Shown: one piece after another, positions 1 to 8,706 of the stretch | Position numbering within the stretch: position 1 is the first letter of the stretch | Layout: each line of letters opens with the position of its first letter | Source: JAGORM01 sp964406795 | Lineage (GTDB): Bacteria > Patescibacteriota > Microgenomatia > Levybacterales > GWA1-39-11 | DNA: 46,057 nucleotides | NCBI GenBank assembly: GCA_964406795.1 | Contig: CAYOTA010000014.1 | Location: 1-46,057, forward strand | Direction: 5' to 3' | Made by a program: the position numbers and the translations under genes | Notes under the pieces: generated by a model | The model's input: only the letters and a program-made list of their open reading frames with translations | What the model was told of the DNA's origin: nothing | Database searches by the model: none

Positions 1-292
1 TTCCTTTCACAGCAGTTGAAGGACCATCTCCATAGTTGGAATAACACCAAATCGCTTTTGGTTGTCCGGGAAGTGCGCCTGCAAGAGGTTCTGAGGGCCA
101 GCAATTTGGAATTGCCTCTGCGGCAAGGGACGACGTATTAAAAGCGCGATTTTCTGCAACTTGGGTTTTGTAGGCAGCAATGCCAATAATAGCGGCAGTT
201 ATACTCAATACAAGAAAGGACAAGAAAATTTTATTTTTAACGAGGGCTTTTAAGATGTGAAATTTTTGTGCGCGTACAATATGTACTCCCAT
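1..292 (-). CDS. N-terminal part of an anchored surface protein (cut by window edge)
   Basis: An open frame runs from an ATG at 292 off the left edge (97 codons visible, no stop). A basic stretch (VRAQKFHILKALVKNK) is followed by a hydrophobic segment of about 20 residues (FLSFLVLSITAAIIGIAAY), then a polar extracellular start with Cys and Trp (around residues 70-85). The layout (short basic cytoplasmic tail, one membrane segment, exported body) resembles the N-termini of the two large dockerin enzymes encoded downstream on the same strand, so it is probably a third member of this surface set. The catalytic part lies outside the window and its function cannot be called. No clear -10 box or Shine-Dalgarno site precedes the ATG. 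Confidence 0.6.
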   Translation of the reverse strand, partial: MGVHIVRAQKFHILKALVKNKIFLSFLVLSITAAIIGIAAYKTQVAENRAFNTSSLAAEAIPNCWPSEPLAGALPGQPKAIWCYSNYGDGPSTAVKG

Positions 293-499
293 ATCTAATC
301 GGGTGAATATGTGTGCAGGGTTCACCCTACTTTCATTGAATACTAATTTTTTTAGTATGTCAATAGATGAGTTAAAGGGTGGTAAATCCTGAGGATTGGA
401 AGTAAAGATTTTGGTGTCCATAGTAGCTTACAAGTATGGACAGGAATTAATTATATCAATAGAAGTTAATATTACAACCCTAATGTATAAGCGTCAGTT

Positions 500-882
500 T
501 CAAAGTAGGATGAAAAAATTTGGGTGTTTAGTACACCCATTAGTATTTAGATCAGTAAGTAATTCATTGCTTCCCCAGCGGGATAGTAAGCACGATAAAT
601 CCTGCATATCTATCTTACTATCACGGGTAATATCTCCAACTTTAGATGAAGAGGTTGGGGTAGGTGAAAGAGTAGGTGTGGAGTACTTGTAGGAGTTGGG
701 GTTTAAGTTGAGAGTGGATATTTCAGATACTGTAACTGACGAGAAGACTAGGTTATCAAAGTTTGTATTCAATTAATTTATTGAAAAAAAGTAAGTGTGG
801 CGCATGGAGTATTAAGGTGGGATGTACTACAACCAGTACCCATTTTATCCAGTTTTGTTTTTCCAATATGAGTGTCACACAT
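500..882 (-). pseudogene. Decayed dockerin-domain gene (relic of an anchored-enzyme paralogue)
   Basis: The fragment encodes NTNFDNLVF, then a Thr/Pro linker, then a dockerin-like first repeat (GDITRDSKIDMQDL) and the start of the second (TDLNTNG). These line up with the last ~280 residues of the 914-residue protein next door (DTNFDNLVY and GDINRDNKVDVQDL). After TDLNTNG the frame breaks; shifting by one base restores GVLNTQIF, comparable to GTVNTLDL in the intact copy. Upstream, in another frame and after a stop, CATLTFFQ resembles CSQITLSS of the intact protein, starting from an ATG at 882. At least two frameshifts or stops make this non-functional. It looks like an old duplicate with its catalytic part deleted. 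Confidence 0.7.
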
Positions 883-887
883 GATTA

Positions 888-916
888 ATTTCACGCCTAA
901 ATGATGAACCTGTCAA
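888..916 (-). promoter_or_regulatory. Promoter left in front of the dockerin relic
   Basis: TTGACA (916-911), 17 nt, TGAAAT (893-888), then 5 nt to the ATG at 882. It has the same close -10/start spacing as the intact genes of the window, so the relic seems to have kept its original promoter. Confidence 0.45.
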
Positions 917-931
917 CCATATGGTGACGCA

Positions 932-3676
932 TTATATTTGCGGTTTCCAGTTAGAGAGCAATATAGAGAGGTCAAGTGTATTTACTGTCCCGTTTTTATT
1001 TAAGTCGGCCAGAGCATTACTTGTTCCCCAGTTAGATAACATAAATGACAAATCCTGAACATCTACCTTATTGTCACGGTTTATATCTCCGATTCTGAAC
1101 GATACTGTTGGTGTGGGTAGTAGTGTTGGAGATGGAGTGAGCGTGGGGGTTGCAGCTAAGGAGTAAAGCGCCGTATATGCAGTGTTTACTGCAGGTGTGT
1201 TTATGGTATGTGTACTTATGCCGCCATCAGTCCATGAGGTAAAATTATAAGGCTGTAGATTAATTGTTGTATTAGCAGGTGCTCCTATTTCGCGCTCAAG
1301 ACCTATAACTGATCCAAAGCTGTAAGGAGTTGAAACGCCCACTCCATCCAAAAACAGTTGTCCGCCAGGAGGAGTTGTATTAAGAGTTAAATTTACGGTT
1401 CGAGGCACCACGTCACGGCTGACTGTTGTTGAGTTCTGACCATTGGAATCTCTTACGGTAAGACTTATTCTGTAGAATACATTTATTGTTTTTTCATCAG
1501 CCGTGAGTGCGTTAAATGAGCCTGAAGTGCCATTAATGGGTCCTAGAACTGGGTGTGTGTGTCCTATACCATCGTTATGGTGCCGCAAAACAACCCAAGT
1601 AAATGCACTGGCGGGAAGGCTGCCCTCTTCACTGTCGGTTCCAGTTCCGGAAAAGGAAATAGTGGATCCTGCATTATATAAACTTCCGGTAGCTGGAGTT
1701 AGAATTACGGCTGTGGGTATTTGATTTATAGGTGTGGGGCTTGGAGTTAGACTAGGCGTTGCAGTTGTACCGCTGATACTATTAGCATAGACTAGATTAT
1801 CAAAATTTGTATCCCATCCGTTTGTGGACGATAGTGTTATTTGAGAACAGGTAGATGTCCAATTGGTGATAAGATTAGAAAGTTGACCCGACGAAACGGT
1901 AAATGTTTTTGTTGGATTTCCGCTGCATGAAAGAGTGACAGTGGTTGAGCTTGTGTCGCCGTTGTAAGCGTCAATGCTAAGTAAGCGCTTGGGGTTTACA
2001 AATGTAAAATTACCAGATGTTATGCCATTTCCACTAAATGAAAGATTTTTAGTTGTGAGATTTCCGAATGGTGCTGATATAAGCCATGTGTTTCCAGTTC
2101 CCCAGTTGATAATGTCCGTAGGATATTGATTGGTAAGTGCTACATTTTGGCCTGGATAATCGTTAAAATCAATTGTTTGCTGATTACCTACGCGGATCAC
2201 AACAGATGCGGATGATGATTGGTTATTATTGTTTGTCACCGTAACCACTGCCGTATATATACCATCTTGAGCATATGTGTGTGATGGTGACACACCGTTT
2301 CCTATAGTTCCATCTCCAAAATTCCATGTGTATGTGAGAGGTCTGCCTTGGCTATCACTGCTATCTGACGCACTAAACGTAATAACTAGTGGTGAGCTGC
2401 CGGATAATGGGGTGGCACTGGCTACGGCTGCAACACCGCCAAATGATGTTTTAAAAACGGCATTGCTTCCTCTGGCCAAATAATGCAACGAGCCGTCAGG
2501 TCCAACTTTAAGATCTACAGGTTCGGAGATATCGGAAGCAAAAGTGCTAATTGTATTATTTGAAGTGTCAAAAATTTTAATCCAGTTACCGCAATAATCT
2601 GCAAAGAAATATTTTCCAGTATAACTAGCAGGGAAGTTATTTGTGGTAGGGTTATAGAATGTACCGCCTGTAATAGCACATCCTTCAGGTTGGTAGGAAT
2701 AGACTGGTTTCGTAAGCCTATTATCCTGGTTGCCTTGTGTTCCGTATGCTTCTGGCCATCCGTAGTTAGCACCTTTGAGGATATTATTGATTTCTTCCCA
2801 TCTGATACCCCCATTGTCTCCAACGTCATTAACGTACAGTCTGCCAGTTTCTGGCTGCACCGCTGCTGTAAATGGATTTCTGAATCCTATTGCCCAAATA
2901 GCACGGTATTTGCCTGTGGGGCTCTCTGTTCTAAAAGTTCCACCTCTCAGGGTTGTAAATGAAGTAGGATTATCTGTTGGAATTCTTTCATCTATTCCGG
3001 TTGTAGAAGTGTCATCGGGCACAGGATTTATACGTAAAATTTTCCCATGGTCATTGGTTAAAGTTTGGGCATTTGACCCTGAAGCATTATCTCCTGTTGT
3101 AACATATAGTTTTCCGTCCGTGCCAAAATTAAGCGCACCTCCATTGTGATTTGATGCACTATGACTATCAAATTCCCATAAAACTGTTTCAGTAGGAGAC
3201 GCCACATCACCATTTGCCGTGAATCTACTCAGTCTGTTGTGTGAGTCAGGTGTGTTTGTTGTGTAATACACGTATACATAATTGTTTTGGGCAAAATTGG
3301 GATCAACTACAATTCCTTCTATTCCCCGTTCTCCGTCAGATTTAACAGTAAGAGTGATAAAGGGTGTCGTAAGTTTTTGCCCGTTTTTAACAACCCAAAT
3401 TCTTCCTCCTTGTTCAGCTACAAATAACCGTCCATCGGGAGCAAAAGACATTGAAGTGCCGTTGGTTATACCATTCACCAATTGTTGTTCTGTAAATCCC
3501 GTTGGATATCCCGTTGCTGCATTTTGTTGTATATCTTGGCGTTTTTGTAACTGTTGGTATGTGACGAAAAATCCGGCAGTTAAAAAAAGCACCAAAAGCA
3601 AAGACAAGGTTTTCTTTTGCGCAAAGGTATGTGCTAATTTGTATATAAAATTGCGATTTTCAAGTACGCGTACCAT
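932..3676 (-). CDS. Anchored PQQ-type sugar dehydrogenase-like protein with PKD and dockerin-like domains
   Basis: 914 residues. Residues ~1-55 are a basic tail plus one membrane segment (TLSLLLVLFLTAGFFVTY). Residues ~60-410 form a glucose/sorbosone dehydrogenase-type beta-propeller (FAPDGRLFVAEQGGRIWVV, GIEGIVVDPNF, NHNGGALNFGTDGKLYVTTG, IWAIGFRNPF). A PKD domain follows (YTWNFGDGT, HTYAQDGIY), then a jelly-roll-like region (~500-635), a second Ig-like region (~650-845), a Thr/Pro linker and a C-terminal dockerin-like pair (GDINRDNKVDVQDL and DLNKNGTVNTLDL). The protein is probably held in the membrane with the enzyme outside, oxidising sugars with PQQ. Cofactor use is inferred from the family. 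It lies 35 nt after the glycosidase gene on the same strand and may be cotranscribed with it. No cohesin gene is visible here. Confidence 0.85.
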   Translation of the reverse strand: MVRVLENRNFIYKLAHTFAQKKTLSLLLVLFLTAGFFVTYQQLQKRQDIQQNAATGYPTGFTEQQLVNGITNGTSMSFAPDGRLFVAEQGGRIWVVKNGQKLTTPFITLTVKSDGERGIEGIVVDPNFAQNNYVYVYYTTNTPDSHNRLSRFTANGDVASPTETVLWEFDSHSASNHNGGALNFGTDGKLYVTTGDNASGSNAQTLTNDHGKILRINPVPDDTSTTGIDERIPTDNPTSFTTLRGGTFRTESPTGKYRAIWAIGFRNPFTAAVQPETGRLYVNDVGDNGGIRWEEINNILKGANYGWPEAYGTQGNQDNRLTKPVYSYQPEGCAITGGTFYNPTTNNFPASYTGKYFFADYCGNWIKIFDTSNNTISTFASDISEPVDLKVGPDGSLHYLARGSNAVFKTSFGGVAAVASATPLSGSSPLVITFSASDSSDSQGRPLTYTWNFGDGTIGNGVSPSHTYAQDGIYTAVVTVTNNNNQSSSASVVIRVGNQQTIDFNDYPGQNVALTNQYPTDIINWGTGNTWLISAPFGNLTTKNLSFSGNGITSGNFTFVNPKRLLSIDAYNGDTSSTTVTLSCSGNPTKTFTVSSGQLSNLITNWTSTCSQITLSSTNGWDTNFDNLVYANSISGTTATPSLTPSPTPINQIPTAVILTPATGSLYNAGSTISFSGTGTDSEEGSLPASAFTWVVLRHHNDGIGHTHPVLGPINGTSGSFNALTADEKTINVFYRISLTVRDSNGQNSTTVSRDVVPRTVNLTLNTTPPGGQLFLDGVGVSTPYSFGSVIGLEREIGAPANTTINLQPYNFTSWTDGGISTHTINTPAVNTAYTALYSLAATPTLTPSPTLLPTPTVSFRIGDINRDNKVDVQDLSFMLSNWGTSNALADLNKNGTVNTLDLSILLSNWKPQI

Positions 3677-3711
3677 GAATTATTTATTATTTTTGTTTAA
3701 TATATGCATGA

Positions 3712-5667
3712 TTAATTAGGCTTCCAATTTGAAAGAAGAATAGACAAGTCCAGGGTGTTTACTGTGCCATTATTATTCAAATCCGCTAAGAGATTGTTTG
3801 TCCCCCAGTTAGAAAGCATGTAGGACAAATCTTGTACGTTTACCTTATTGTCGCGATTAATGTCGCCGAGCCTAAATGAAGGAGTTGGAGAAAGAAAAGG
3901 GGTAGGGCTGGGCGAAGGAGAAGGAGAAGGAGTTCTGGTTGGGCTTGGCGTTGGGGTTCTTGTTGGTGTAGGAGTAGGTGTTTGCGTTGCGGTTGCCAAT
4001 GGTAATGTGGGAGTTGGGCTACTAGTTGCTCCTGATGTTAATATAATAGCTGTCGTAGTATAGGGGGGGAAGGTATAAATAAATGAAGAACCACTTACAA
4101 TAAATGATACGGGTTGAATGGTAGAGACTGTTTGGGTTAAGTTATTAAGATCAAGTTTTACATTATTTATAGTAGTAGGAGCAGAAGCAGTATTGCTTCC
4201 GGCAGCGGTGTTTGTAGGATTAGTGCTCCTAAGCGTATATGTTATGCCTGAATTAGCTGTAAATCCTAAAGTTTCAACAGGCACACTGATTGAATTGGCT
4301 GTTAAATTATTGACCATGAGTTTTAGCTTTCCAGGTTCTTTTGAGTCAGTCGAAGCCCATATAGAGATATCTGTCTCATTGTATGATTGAGAAGATACCA
4401 TCATATCTCCAAAATATTTGTTGTACATAAAAAACGTGTAATATGAGGGGCGTGCAAATATCTGTGTTGGATTGTCCGCGTTATTGGCATATATAGTTGA
4501 ATATCCTTGGTTTGCATATCCTTCATACCAAGTAAGAAAATCAAGACCGTTATAAGCAAGTCGCCCTATAATGTCTGCTGCCCAAATCGCATTTAAGTGG
4601 TTTCCATTTAATGTGTTTTCATAATTACATGCATCAAAATTGAGTTCAGTTATTCCTTGTTTAAGACTGGATGACCCAATCACTTCGTTTTTAATTCTTG
4701 TGGGGGCAATTTGAGACCAAATGCGTGAGTAAATATTTCTCCAGGAATTGGTTGGTGTGTTAGCGAATTGATATCTCATAAGATCTTGAATACTTATGTT
4801 GTTACAAGCTTGATACCAGTGATAACTTACACCGTCCGGCTTTCTTCCCTGTGGGGAAGTAGCTATAGCTGAAAGGGTGACATAATGAGACATGTCGGTG
4901 ATGGCGTCATTATAGCCTACGCGCGGCGCATCATGTGCGGCTCCTGGAACACCGGAAATGATTTGTATAGTGGGGTCAACTGCTTTCATAGCATCTACAT
5001 ATGCTTTAACACGCTGCGCATATATTTCTGGCGTAATATTGAGTTGGGCATCTACATCAAACTCATTCCCTAATTCCCAGTATTTAAAGTTGTAGCCGCG
5101 TTCAATATTTGTATAGCGCACCATGTCCGCCCACATGGAGGGGTCGTTTTGCGCAATATTTACTTGGATCATGACTTCAGAGCCTACCGTATCAGCAAGT
5201 GTATTTAGAGACTCGAGTTCTCCTGTCCCATAGGTAAATGAGTATGTGAGTCCATTGCGGCTCCAATCAGTATAAGGAACCCTTTGGACAACAGTTCTAT
5301 CAAACCCCACATAATTTGCCCACAGACCGCCTGCATACCGAATAAGTCCAACGCCTTGCTCTTTCATGGCAAGAGACAAATTTGGGATTTCATTGGGAAA
5401 GGGTTTGCCCCAACTGTGCTCCCAATTAACAAGATCCTGGCCGAGCATAAGGCGGGTAAAAGGACGAATTGTTTGGGCTGTATTGACGGTTAGTTTGTCA
5501 CCTGGTGCTGCAAATTGACGTAGTTCTTGCTGTTTTTGTAATTGCTGAAACGTTACAAAAAATCCAAGCGTTAGAAGTAGTACTACAAGAATAGAAAGCG
5601 TGCTTCTTTTTTTGAGCATTCGTCCCAACCTACTGAACTTATTTGGGTTTTCTAAAACTTCTACCAT
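3712..5667 (-). CDS. Anchored clan GH-A glycoside hydrolase with C-terminal dockerin-like domain
   Basis: 651 residues. The N-terminal tail and membrane segment (MVEVLENPNKF..., STLSILVVLLLTLGFFVTF) closely match the 914-residue neighbour. Residues ~60-440 look like a TIM-barrel glycosidase: KYWELGNEFD supplies the acid/base glutamate of the Asn-Glu pair and GITELNFD a likely nucleophile glutamate, with SYHWYQ between them. The region resembles arabinofuranosidase or xylosidase-type clan GH-A enzymes, but I cannot assign the GH family. A beta-rich domain (~440-550), a long Thr/Pro/Ser linker and a dockerin-like pair (GDINRDNKVNVQDL, DLNNNGTVNTLDL) follow. It probably acts on cell-surface or environmental polysaccharide outside the cell. 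The start is supported by a promoter ending 8 nt upstream. Confidence 0.8.
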   Translation of the reverse strand: MVEVLENPNKFSRLGRMLKKRSTLSILVVLLLTLGFFVTFQQLQKQQELRQFAAPGDKLTVNTAQTIRPFTRLMLGQDLVNWEHSWGKPFPNEIPNLSLAMKEQGVGLIRYAGGLWANYVGFDRTVVQRVPYTDWSRNGLTYSFTYGTGELESLNTLADTVGSEVMIQVNIAQNDPSMWADMVRYTNIERGYNFKYWELGNEFDVDAQLNITPEIYAQRVKAYVDAMKAVDPTIQIISGVPGAAHDAPRVGYNDAITDMSHYVTLSAIATSPQGRKPDGVSYHWYQACNNISIQDLMRYQFANTPTNSWRNIYSRIWSQIAPTRIKNEVIGSSSLKQGITELNFDACNYENTLNGNHLNAIWAADIIGRLAYNGLDFLTWYEGYANQGYSTIYANNADNPTQIFARPSYYTFFMYNKYFGDMMVSSQSYNETDISIWASTDSKEPGKLKLMVNNLTANSISVPVETLGFTANSGITYTLRSTNPTNTAAGSNTASAPTTINNVKLDLNNLTQTVSTIQPVSFIVSGSSFIYTFPPYTTTAIILTSGATSSPTPTLPLATATQTPTPTPTRTPTPSPTRTPSPSPSPSPTPFLSPTPSFRLGDINRDNKVNVQDLSYMLSNWGTNNLLADLNNNGTVNTLDLSILLSNWKPN

Positions 5668-5675
5668 ACCTATTT

Positions 5676-5704
5676 ATTACATGCTTATGGCAGAGTTATG
5701 TCAA
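5676..5704 (-). promoter_or_regulatory. Promoter of the anchored glycosidase gene
   Basis: TTGACA (5704-5699), 17 nt, TGTAAT (5681-5676), 8 nt to the ATG at 5667. It predicts an almost leaderless mRNA, possibly covering the sugar-dehydrogenase gene too. Confidence 0.6.
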
Positions 5705-5715
5705 GTGCTAATGAG

Positions 5716-6351
5716 TTACATATAATTTTTTATGAATTCTGTCCTGTGGTGTTTGCAGGGTCCGTGAGTTTTTAGAAATTCACGGTGAAGCTTTGTTCCA
5801 TATCCTTTGTGCTTCTCAAACCCGTAAACAGGAAACTCTGTGCTTAAATTTTCCATAAAATTGTCGCGACTCACCTTTGCTACAATGCTTGCCAAGGCAA
5901 TGCTAATGCTTGTTTTGTCCCCTCGTATAATATTTTTCTGAATTGAGGTGTTAATTTCAGGAATCTTAAAAGCATCAGTTAAAAAAATGACATCAGGGTG
6001 ATTTTTTAATACCTCCTGCGCAACTTTTAAAAACGCCTTTTTATTTGCATTGCCGATTCCATCCAGGTTGATGTCCTCAATAGAAACATATTGGACAGTA
6101 GAAAACAAAATATATTCCTGAGTAACTTTTTTAATCAGTTCTCTTTTTTGTTTTGAAAGGAGTTTGGAATCATTTATACCAAATGACAATATGTATTTTT
6201 GAGTTGCAATATCCTGAATAGGCTTAAGTATCACGCCGGCTGCAACAAGAGGACCTGCAAAACATCCGCGTCCTACCTCATCAATGCCGCATGTTAGTGC
6301 ATTTGTGTTCCATATTTCAGTCTCGAATTTTAAATGAGGATACGATTTCAC
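5716..6351 (-). CDS. rnhB: Ribonuclease HII
   Basis: 211 residues from a GTG at 6351. RNase HII cleaves RNA in RNA-DNA hybrids and starts removal of misincorporated ribonucleotides. The metal-binding motif CGIDEVGRGCFAGPLVAAG (~residues 20-38) supplies the first Asp and Glu; FLTDAFKIP and KTSISIALASIVAKVSRD match the later conserved blocks. The frame is open upstream to an ATG at 6522, but the extra 57 codons resemble no RNase HII, contain a perfect inverted repeat, and would span the promoter. An extended -10 box (TGTTACAAT) ends 6 nt before the GTG, and the protein then begins MKSYPHLKFETEIW, a normal family start. The gene is divergent from the methylase gene at 6561. Confidence 0.9.
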   Translation of the reverse strand: MKSYPHLKFETEIWNTNALTCGIDEVGRGCFAGPLVAAGVILKPIQDIATQKYILSFGINDSKLLSKQKRELIKKVTQEYILFSTVQYVSIEDINLDGIGNANKKAFLKVAQEVLKNHPDVIFLTDAFKIPEINTSIQKNIIRGDKTSISIALASIVAKVSRDNFMENLSTEFPVYGFEKHKGYGTKLHREFLKTHGPCKHHRTEFIKNYM

Positions 6352-6357
6352 AAAGGT

Positions 6358-6366
6358 ATTGTAACA
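6358..6366 (-). promoter_or_regulatory. Extended -10 promoter deciding the rnhB start
   Basis: TGTTACAAT on the minus strand. The TACAAT hexamer (6363-6358) is followed by 6 nt and the GTG at 6351. No good -35 is seen, but the upstream TG fits an extended -10 element. Confidence 0.55.
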
Positions 6367-6374
6367 GATTTCCC

Positions 6375-6398
6375 CTTCTTTCTTAAAAAAGAAAGAAG
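6375..6398. repeat. Perfect inverted repeat between rnhB and the methylase gene
   Basis: CTTCTTTCTT and AAGAAAGAAG are separated by AAAA: ten base pairs and a four-base loop. It lies in the divergent intergenic region (6352-6560), just upstream of the rnhB -10 box. The rest of this 209-base stretch holds no gene I can support. Confidence 0.6.
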
Positions 6399-6544
6399 CA
6401 AAGATTTTCGTCAAAACATTGCTTGTCCATTCATCATAAAACTCGTTCACTGAAAGAGCCGGACAAGCCTTTCCTCTTTCCACCTCGTTTACTCTGTGTC
6501 GCTTACTCGTTTTATTCTTCATGGGGTCGCAATGTAATTGACGA

Positions 6545-6553
6545 TGGTATAAT
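6545..6553 (+). promoter_or_regulatory. Extended -10 promoter of the RNA methylase gene
   Basis: TGGTATAAT: TG plus a consensus TATAAT (6548-6553), followed by 7 nt and the GTG at 6561. It supports the GTG as the start and predicts a leaderless mRNA. Confidence 0.6.
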
Positions 6554-6560
6554 ACATGTT

Positions 6561-7769
6561 GTGAATCAAACTTACATTTTTGTTTTGGGGCGCAACGCTG
6601 ATCTTTCAGTAGCAGAAATTAAAGCAGTTTTGCAAAACCTACATATATCTTTTCAAGTGGCTTTGGAAACAAGAGAGGTATTTTTGGTGGATGCTTCAAA
6701 TCTTGACCCCTTACAGCTTAATAAAATCTTAGGGGGAACGGTAAAAATTGGGGTTGTGTGCCGTGTGTCACCAATGGAAACACTTCAAGAAACGCTAAAT
6801 GTGAAATTTTTAACAGAGAAAATCTTTGCTCAGACTGAACACAAAATACAGTTTGGGATTAGCGTGTACGAAGGTGAAGATTTTAGTCTAATAGATCAGG
6901 TAGTTTCACAAGTGGACAATTTATATAGGGAAATTAAAAATAAATTATCAGATTATAATTATTCACTACGTTTTGCATTTCAAAAAGATCGCTTTTTGTC
7001 ATCAGTTGTAGTTTCAAAAAATAAATTAATTCAGAAAGGGGCAGAGGTACTTCTTATTCCCACTAATGACGGAATTATTATAGGTAAAACTTTGTGTGTT
7101 CAGGAGTTTGAGGAATTTTCTAAACGGGATTTTGGAAGACCTGTGAGGGATATGAAGAGTGGAGTTATGCCGCCAAAACTGGCTCGCATAATGATAAATC
7201 TTGCCCAAGTGTCAGATGATAAGACACTTTTGGATCCTTTTTGTGGAAGCGGAACAATGCTCCAGGAAGCCTATATTTTAGGATATAAACATATTTTGGG
7301 TCGTGATGTATCAGAAAAGGCAATTTCTGATAGCCGGGAAAACATACAATGGCTACTTGAAAGTTCAGTTGAAAAAGTAGAGGTAGATATTCAAAAGGCA
7401 GACGTGAGAACATTATCGTCAACATTAAAGCAGAAAGTGGATGCTATAGCGGCCGAGCCTTATTTAGGCCCGACACTTCATAAAGAGCTACATAGACATG
7501 AATTTGAAAAGGTGAGAATTGAGCTTGAAAGATTATATAGTGCGGCTTTTTCCGAATTTAAGAAAATATTAGTGAATGACGGAGTAGTTGTGTTTATCTT
7601 ACCGGTATTTTTAAGAAACAGGCAAAGGGTATATTTGGATATTTTCTCAAACATTGAAAAGTTGGGTTTTAGGAAAATTTCACTATCAGACAACACGCGG
7701 GGGAGTATAACCGTTGGAAATACATATGATTTTGTGCTTCGTGAGATAGTGAAATTCAAAAAATCTTAG
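6561..7769 (+). CDS. Trm11/UPF0020-type RNA (guanine-N2) methyltransferase
   Basis: 402 residues from a GTG at 6561; the open frame extends to 6423, but the promoter sits at 6545-6553. The N-terminal part (NQTYIFVLGRNADLSVAEI) is typical of Trm11-like proteins, which methylate G10 of tRNA. The RNA-methylase domain shows RPVRDMKSGVMPPKLARIM, then the SAM-binding motif LLDPFCGSGTMLQEA and the acidic motif GRDVSEKAI. The catalytic motif IV, usually (D/N)PPY, reads AAEPYLGP, which is unusual. The substrate is inferred from the family; a tRNA or rRNA guanine is likely. Divergent from rnhB. Confidence 0.75.
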   Translation: MNQTYIFVLGRNADLSVAEIKAVLQNLHISFQVALETREVFLVDASNLDPLQLNKILGGTVKIGVVCRVSPMETLQETLNVKFLTEKIFAQTEHKIQFGISVYEGEDFSLIDQVVSQVDNLYREIKNKLSDYNYSLRFAFQKDRFLSSVVVSKNKLIQKGAEVLLIPTNDGIIIGKTLCVQEFEEFSKRDFGRPVRDMKSGVMPPKLARIMINLAQVSDDKTLLDPFCGSGTMLQEAYILGYKHILGRDVSEKAISDSRENIQWLLESSVEKVEVDIQKADVRTLSSTLKQKVDAIAAEPYLGPTLHKELHRHEFEKVRIELERLYSAAFSEFKKILVNDGVVVFILPVFLRNRQRVYLDIFSNIEKLGFRKISLSDNTRGSITVGNTYDFVLREIVKFKKS

Positions 7770-7774
7770 TATCC

Positions 7775-7803
7775 TTGCGTCCCATATCCAAATACGCTAC
7801 TAT
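7775..7803 (+). promoter_or_regulatory. Promoter of the polytopic membrane protein gene
   Basis: TTGCGT (7775-7780), 17 nt, TACTAT (7798-7803). Here the start codon is 20 nt further on, leaving a short leader with a Shine-Dalgarno-like AAAGGA at about 7814-7819. This is one of the few conventional arrangements in the left half of the window. Confidence 0.5.
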
Positions 7804-7823
7804 ATATATCGTTAAAGGAATTT

Positions 7824-8630
7824 ATGTTACTTATTGTTCTTTTTTTGGTTCCCACCTTTGCGATTTTGTCATCGCTGTATCTTTATAGACACACCGGAAA
7901 ACGTGAAATTTTGCGTTTTGATTTAGTTCAGTTTGTGTATGCGTTTGTACTAACGCCTATTGTATACGTGTGGTTTAAGAGTTTTCTTTTTGTTTTCTTA
8001 GTTCAAGAATTAAATTTGTATCTATCAGTTACTGACCTTTTTATAGCTGATACTATTTTTACGGTTATTTTCCTGTTTATCTTTGCATTTTTAGTAATTC
8101 ATAGTTTAACCAAAAGCTTTGAGCTAAAAAGGCACCATGATCCGTTTTATGATATTTTCCAACACTCAGAGTTCTTTCATTTATTAACTTCTCATGTGGT
8201 TTTATATGTGGGCGCAGTGTTATTGATTACAATAATTTCTACAGTTAACGTATTTATTCCCCTAGAAATTGTAAATAATATGGTCGTCTTTTATGCAGCG
8301 CTTATATTAGGGTTTCTTATAGGAATAATAATCTATATAGGGCTGTTATTAACGGATGATGAGTTTGATGTAAAGTATCCCAGATTTGAAATGTTTGTAG
8401 AACTAGTTTATATTGCATTTTTTCTTTTTAACATAGGTGTATATTTCTTTTTCAGACCAAGGTTTAATTTAGAGCATGTTATGTATTGGTTCGTGTTTAC
8501 TATTTTAGGAGGATTTATAACGGGATCATTAGTTTTGGATAGGTCTGAGATGATTGTTAAACGGCTTAAAAAATTACACTACAAGACACCCAAGCTAACG
8601 GCTCCTCTTATTCCCGAAAAGAAGAAGTAA
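7824..8630 (+). CDS. Polytopic membrane protein of unknown function
   Basis: 268 residues, about seven hydrophobic segments (for example LLIVLFLVPTFAILSSLYL at the N-terminus, FTVIFLFIFAFLVIHSL, LILGFLIGIIIYIGLLL) and a basic C-terminal tail (VKRLKKLHYKTPKL, PEKKK). A soluble loop around residues 95-120 carries HHDPFYDIFQHSEFFH, rich in His and Phe. I do not recognise the family. It stands alone between the methylase gene and a convergent cluster of small membrane proteins. It has its own promoter and a short leader. Confidence 0.6.
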   Translation: MLLIVLFLVPTFAILSSLYLYRHTGKREILRFDLVQFVYAFVLTPIVYVWFKSFLFVFLVQELNLYLSVTDLFIADTIFTVIFLFIFAFLVIHSLTKSFELKRHHDPFYDIFQHSEFFHLLTSHVVLYVGAVLLITIISTVNVFIPLEIVNNMVVFYAALILGFLIGIIIYIGLLLTDDEFDVKYPRFEMFVELVYIAFFLFNIGVYFFFRPRFNLEHVMYWFVFTILGGFITGSLVLDRSEMIVKRLKKLHYKTPKLTAPLIPEKKK

Positions 8631-8640
8631 GTAGGGCAAC

Positions 8641-8668
8641 TAACTGCTAACATCTAACTACTGACGAT
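8641..8668. repeat. Degenerate heptamer repeat
   Basis: TAACTGC, TAACATC, TAACTAC and TGACGAT: four 7-base units right after the membrane protein gene. They resemble the thirteen-unit heptamer array at 20017-20107. Confidence 0.5.
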
Positions 8669-8706
8669 TTTACAAGACAGGATTCTTACTATTTAGAGGG
8701 TGTTTG

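Noticed and set aside
500..882. A functional small dockerin protein
   Set aside because: The second calcium repeat is frameshifted, an upstream part lies in another frame after a stop, and no signal peptide is present.
2515..2829. Open frame on the minus strand inside the sugar dehydrogenase gene
   Set aside because: It is a shifted frame of the beta-propeller coding sequence, with no start signal and no protein-like features.
6352..6522. N-terminal extension of RNase HII (57 extra codons from an ATG at 6522)
   Set aside because: The stretch has no similarity to RNase HII, contains a perfect inverted repeat, and includes the -10 promoter box; the GTG at 6351 gives a normal family start.
6423..6560. 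Longer start of the methylase gene
   Set aside because: It would overlap the divergent rnhB promoter region and its own extended -10 box, and the added residues look like translated intergenic DNA.
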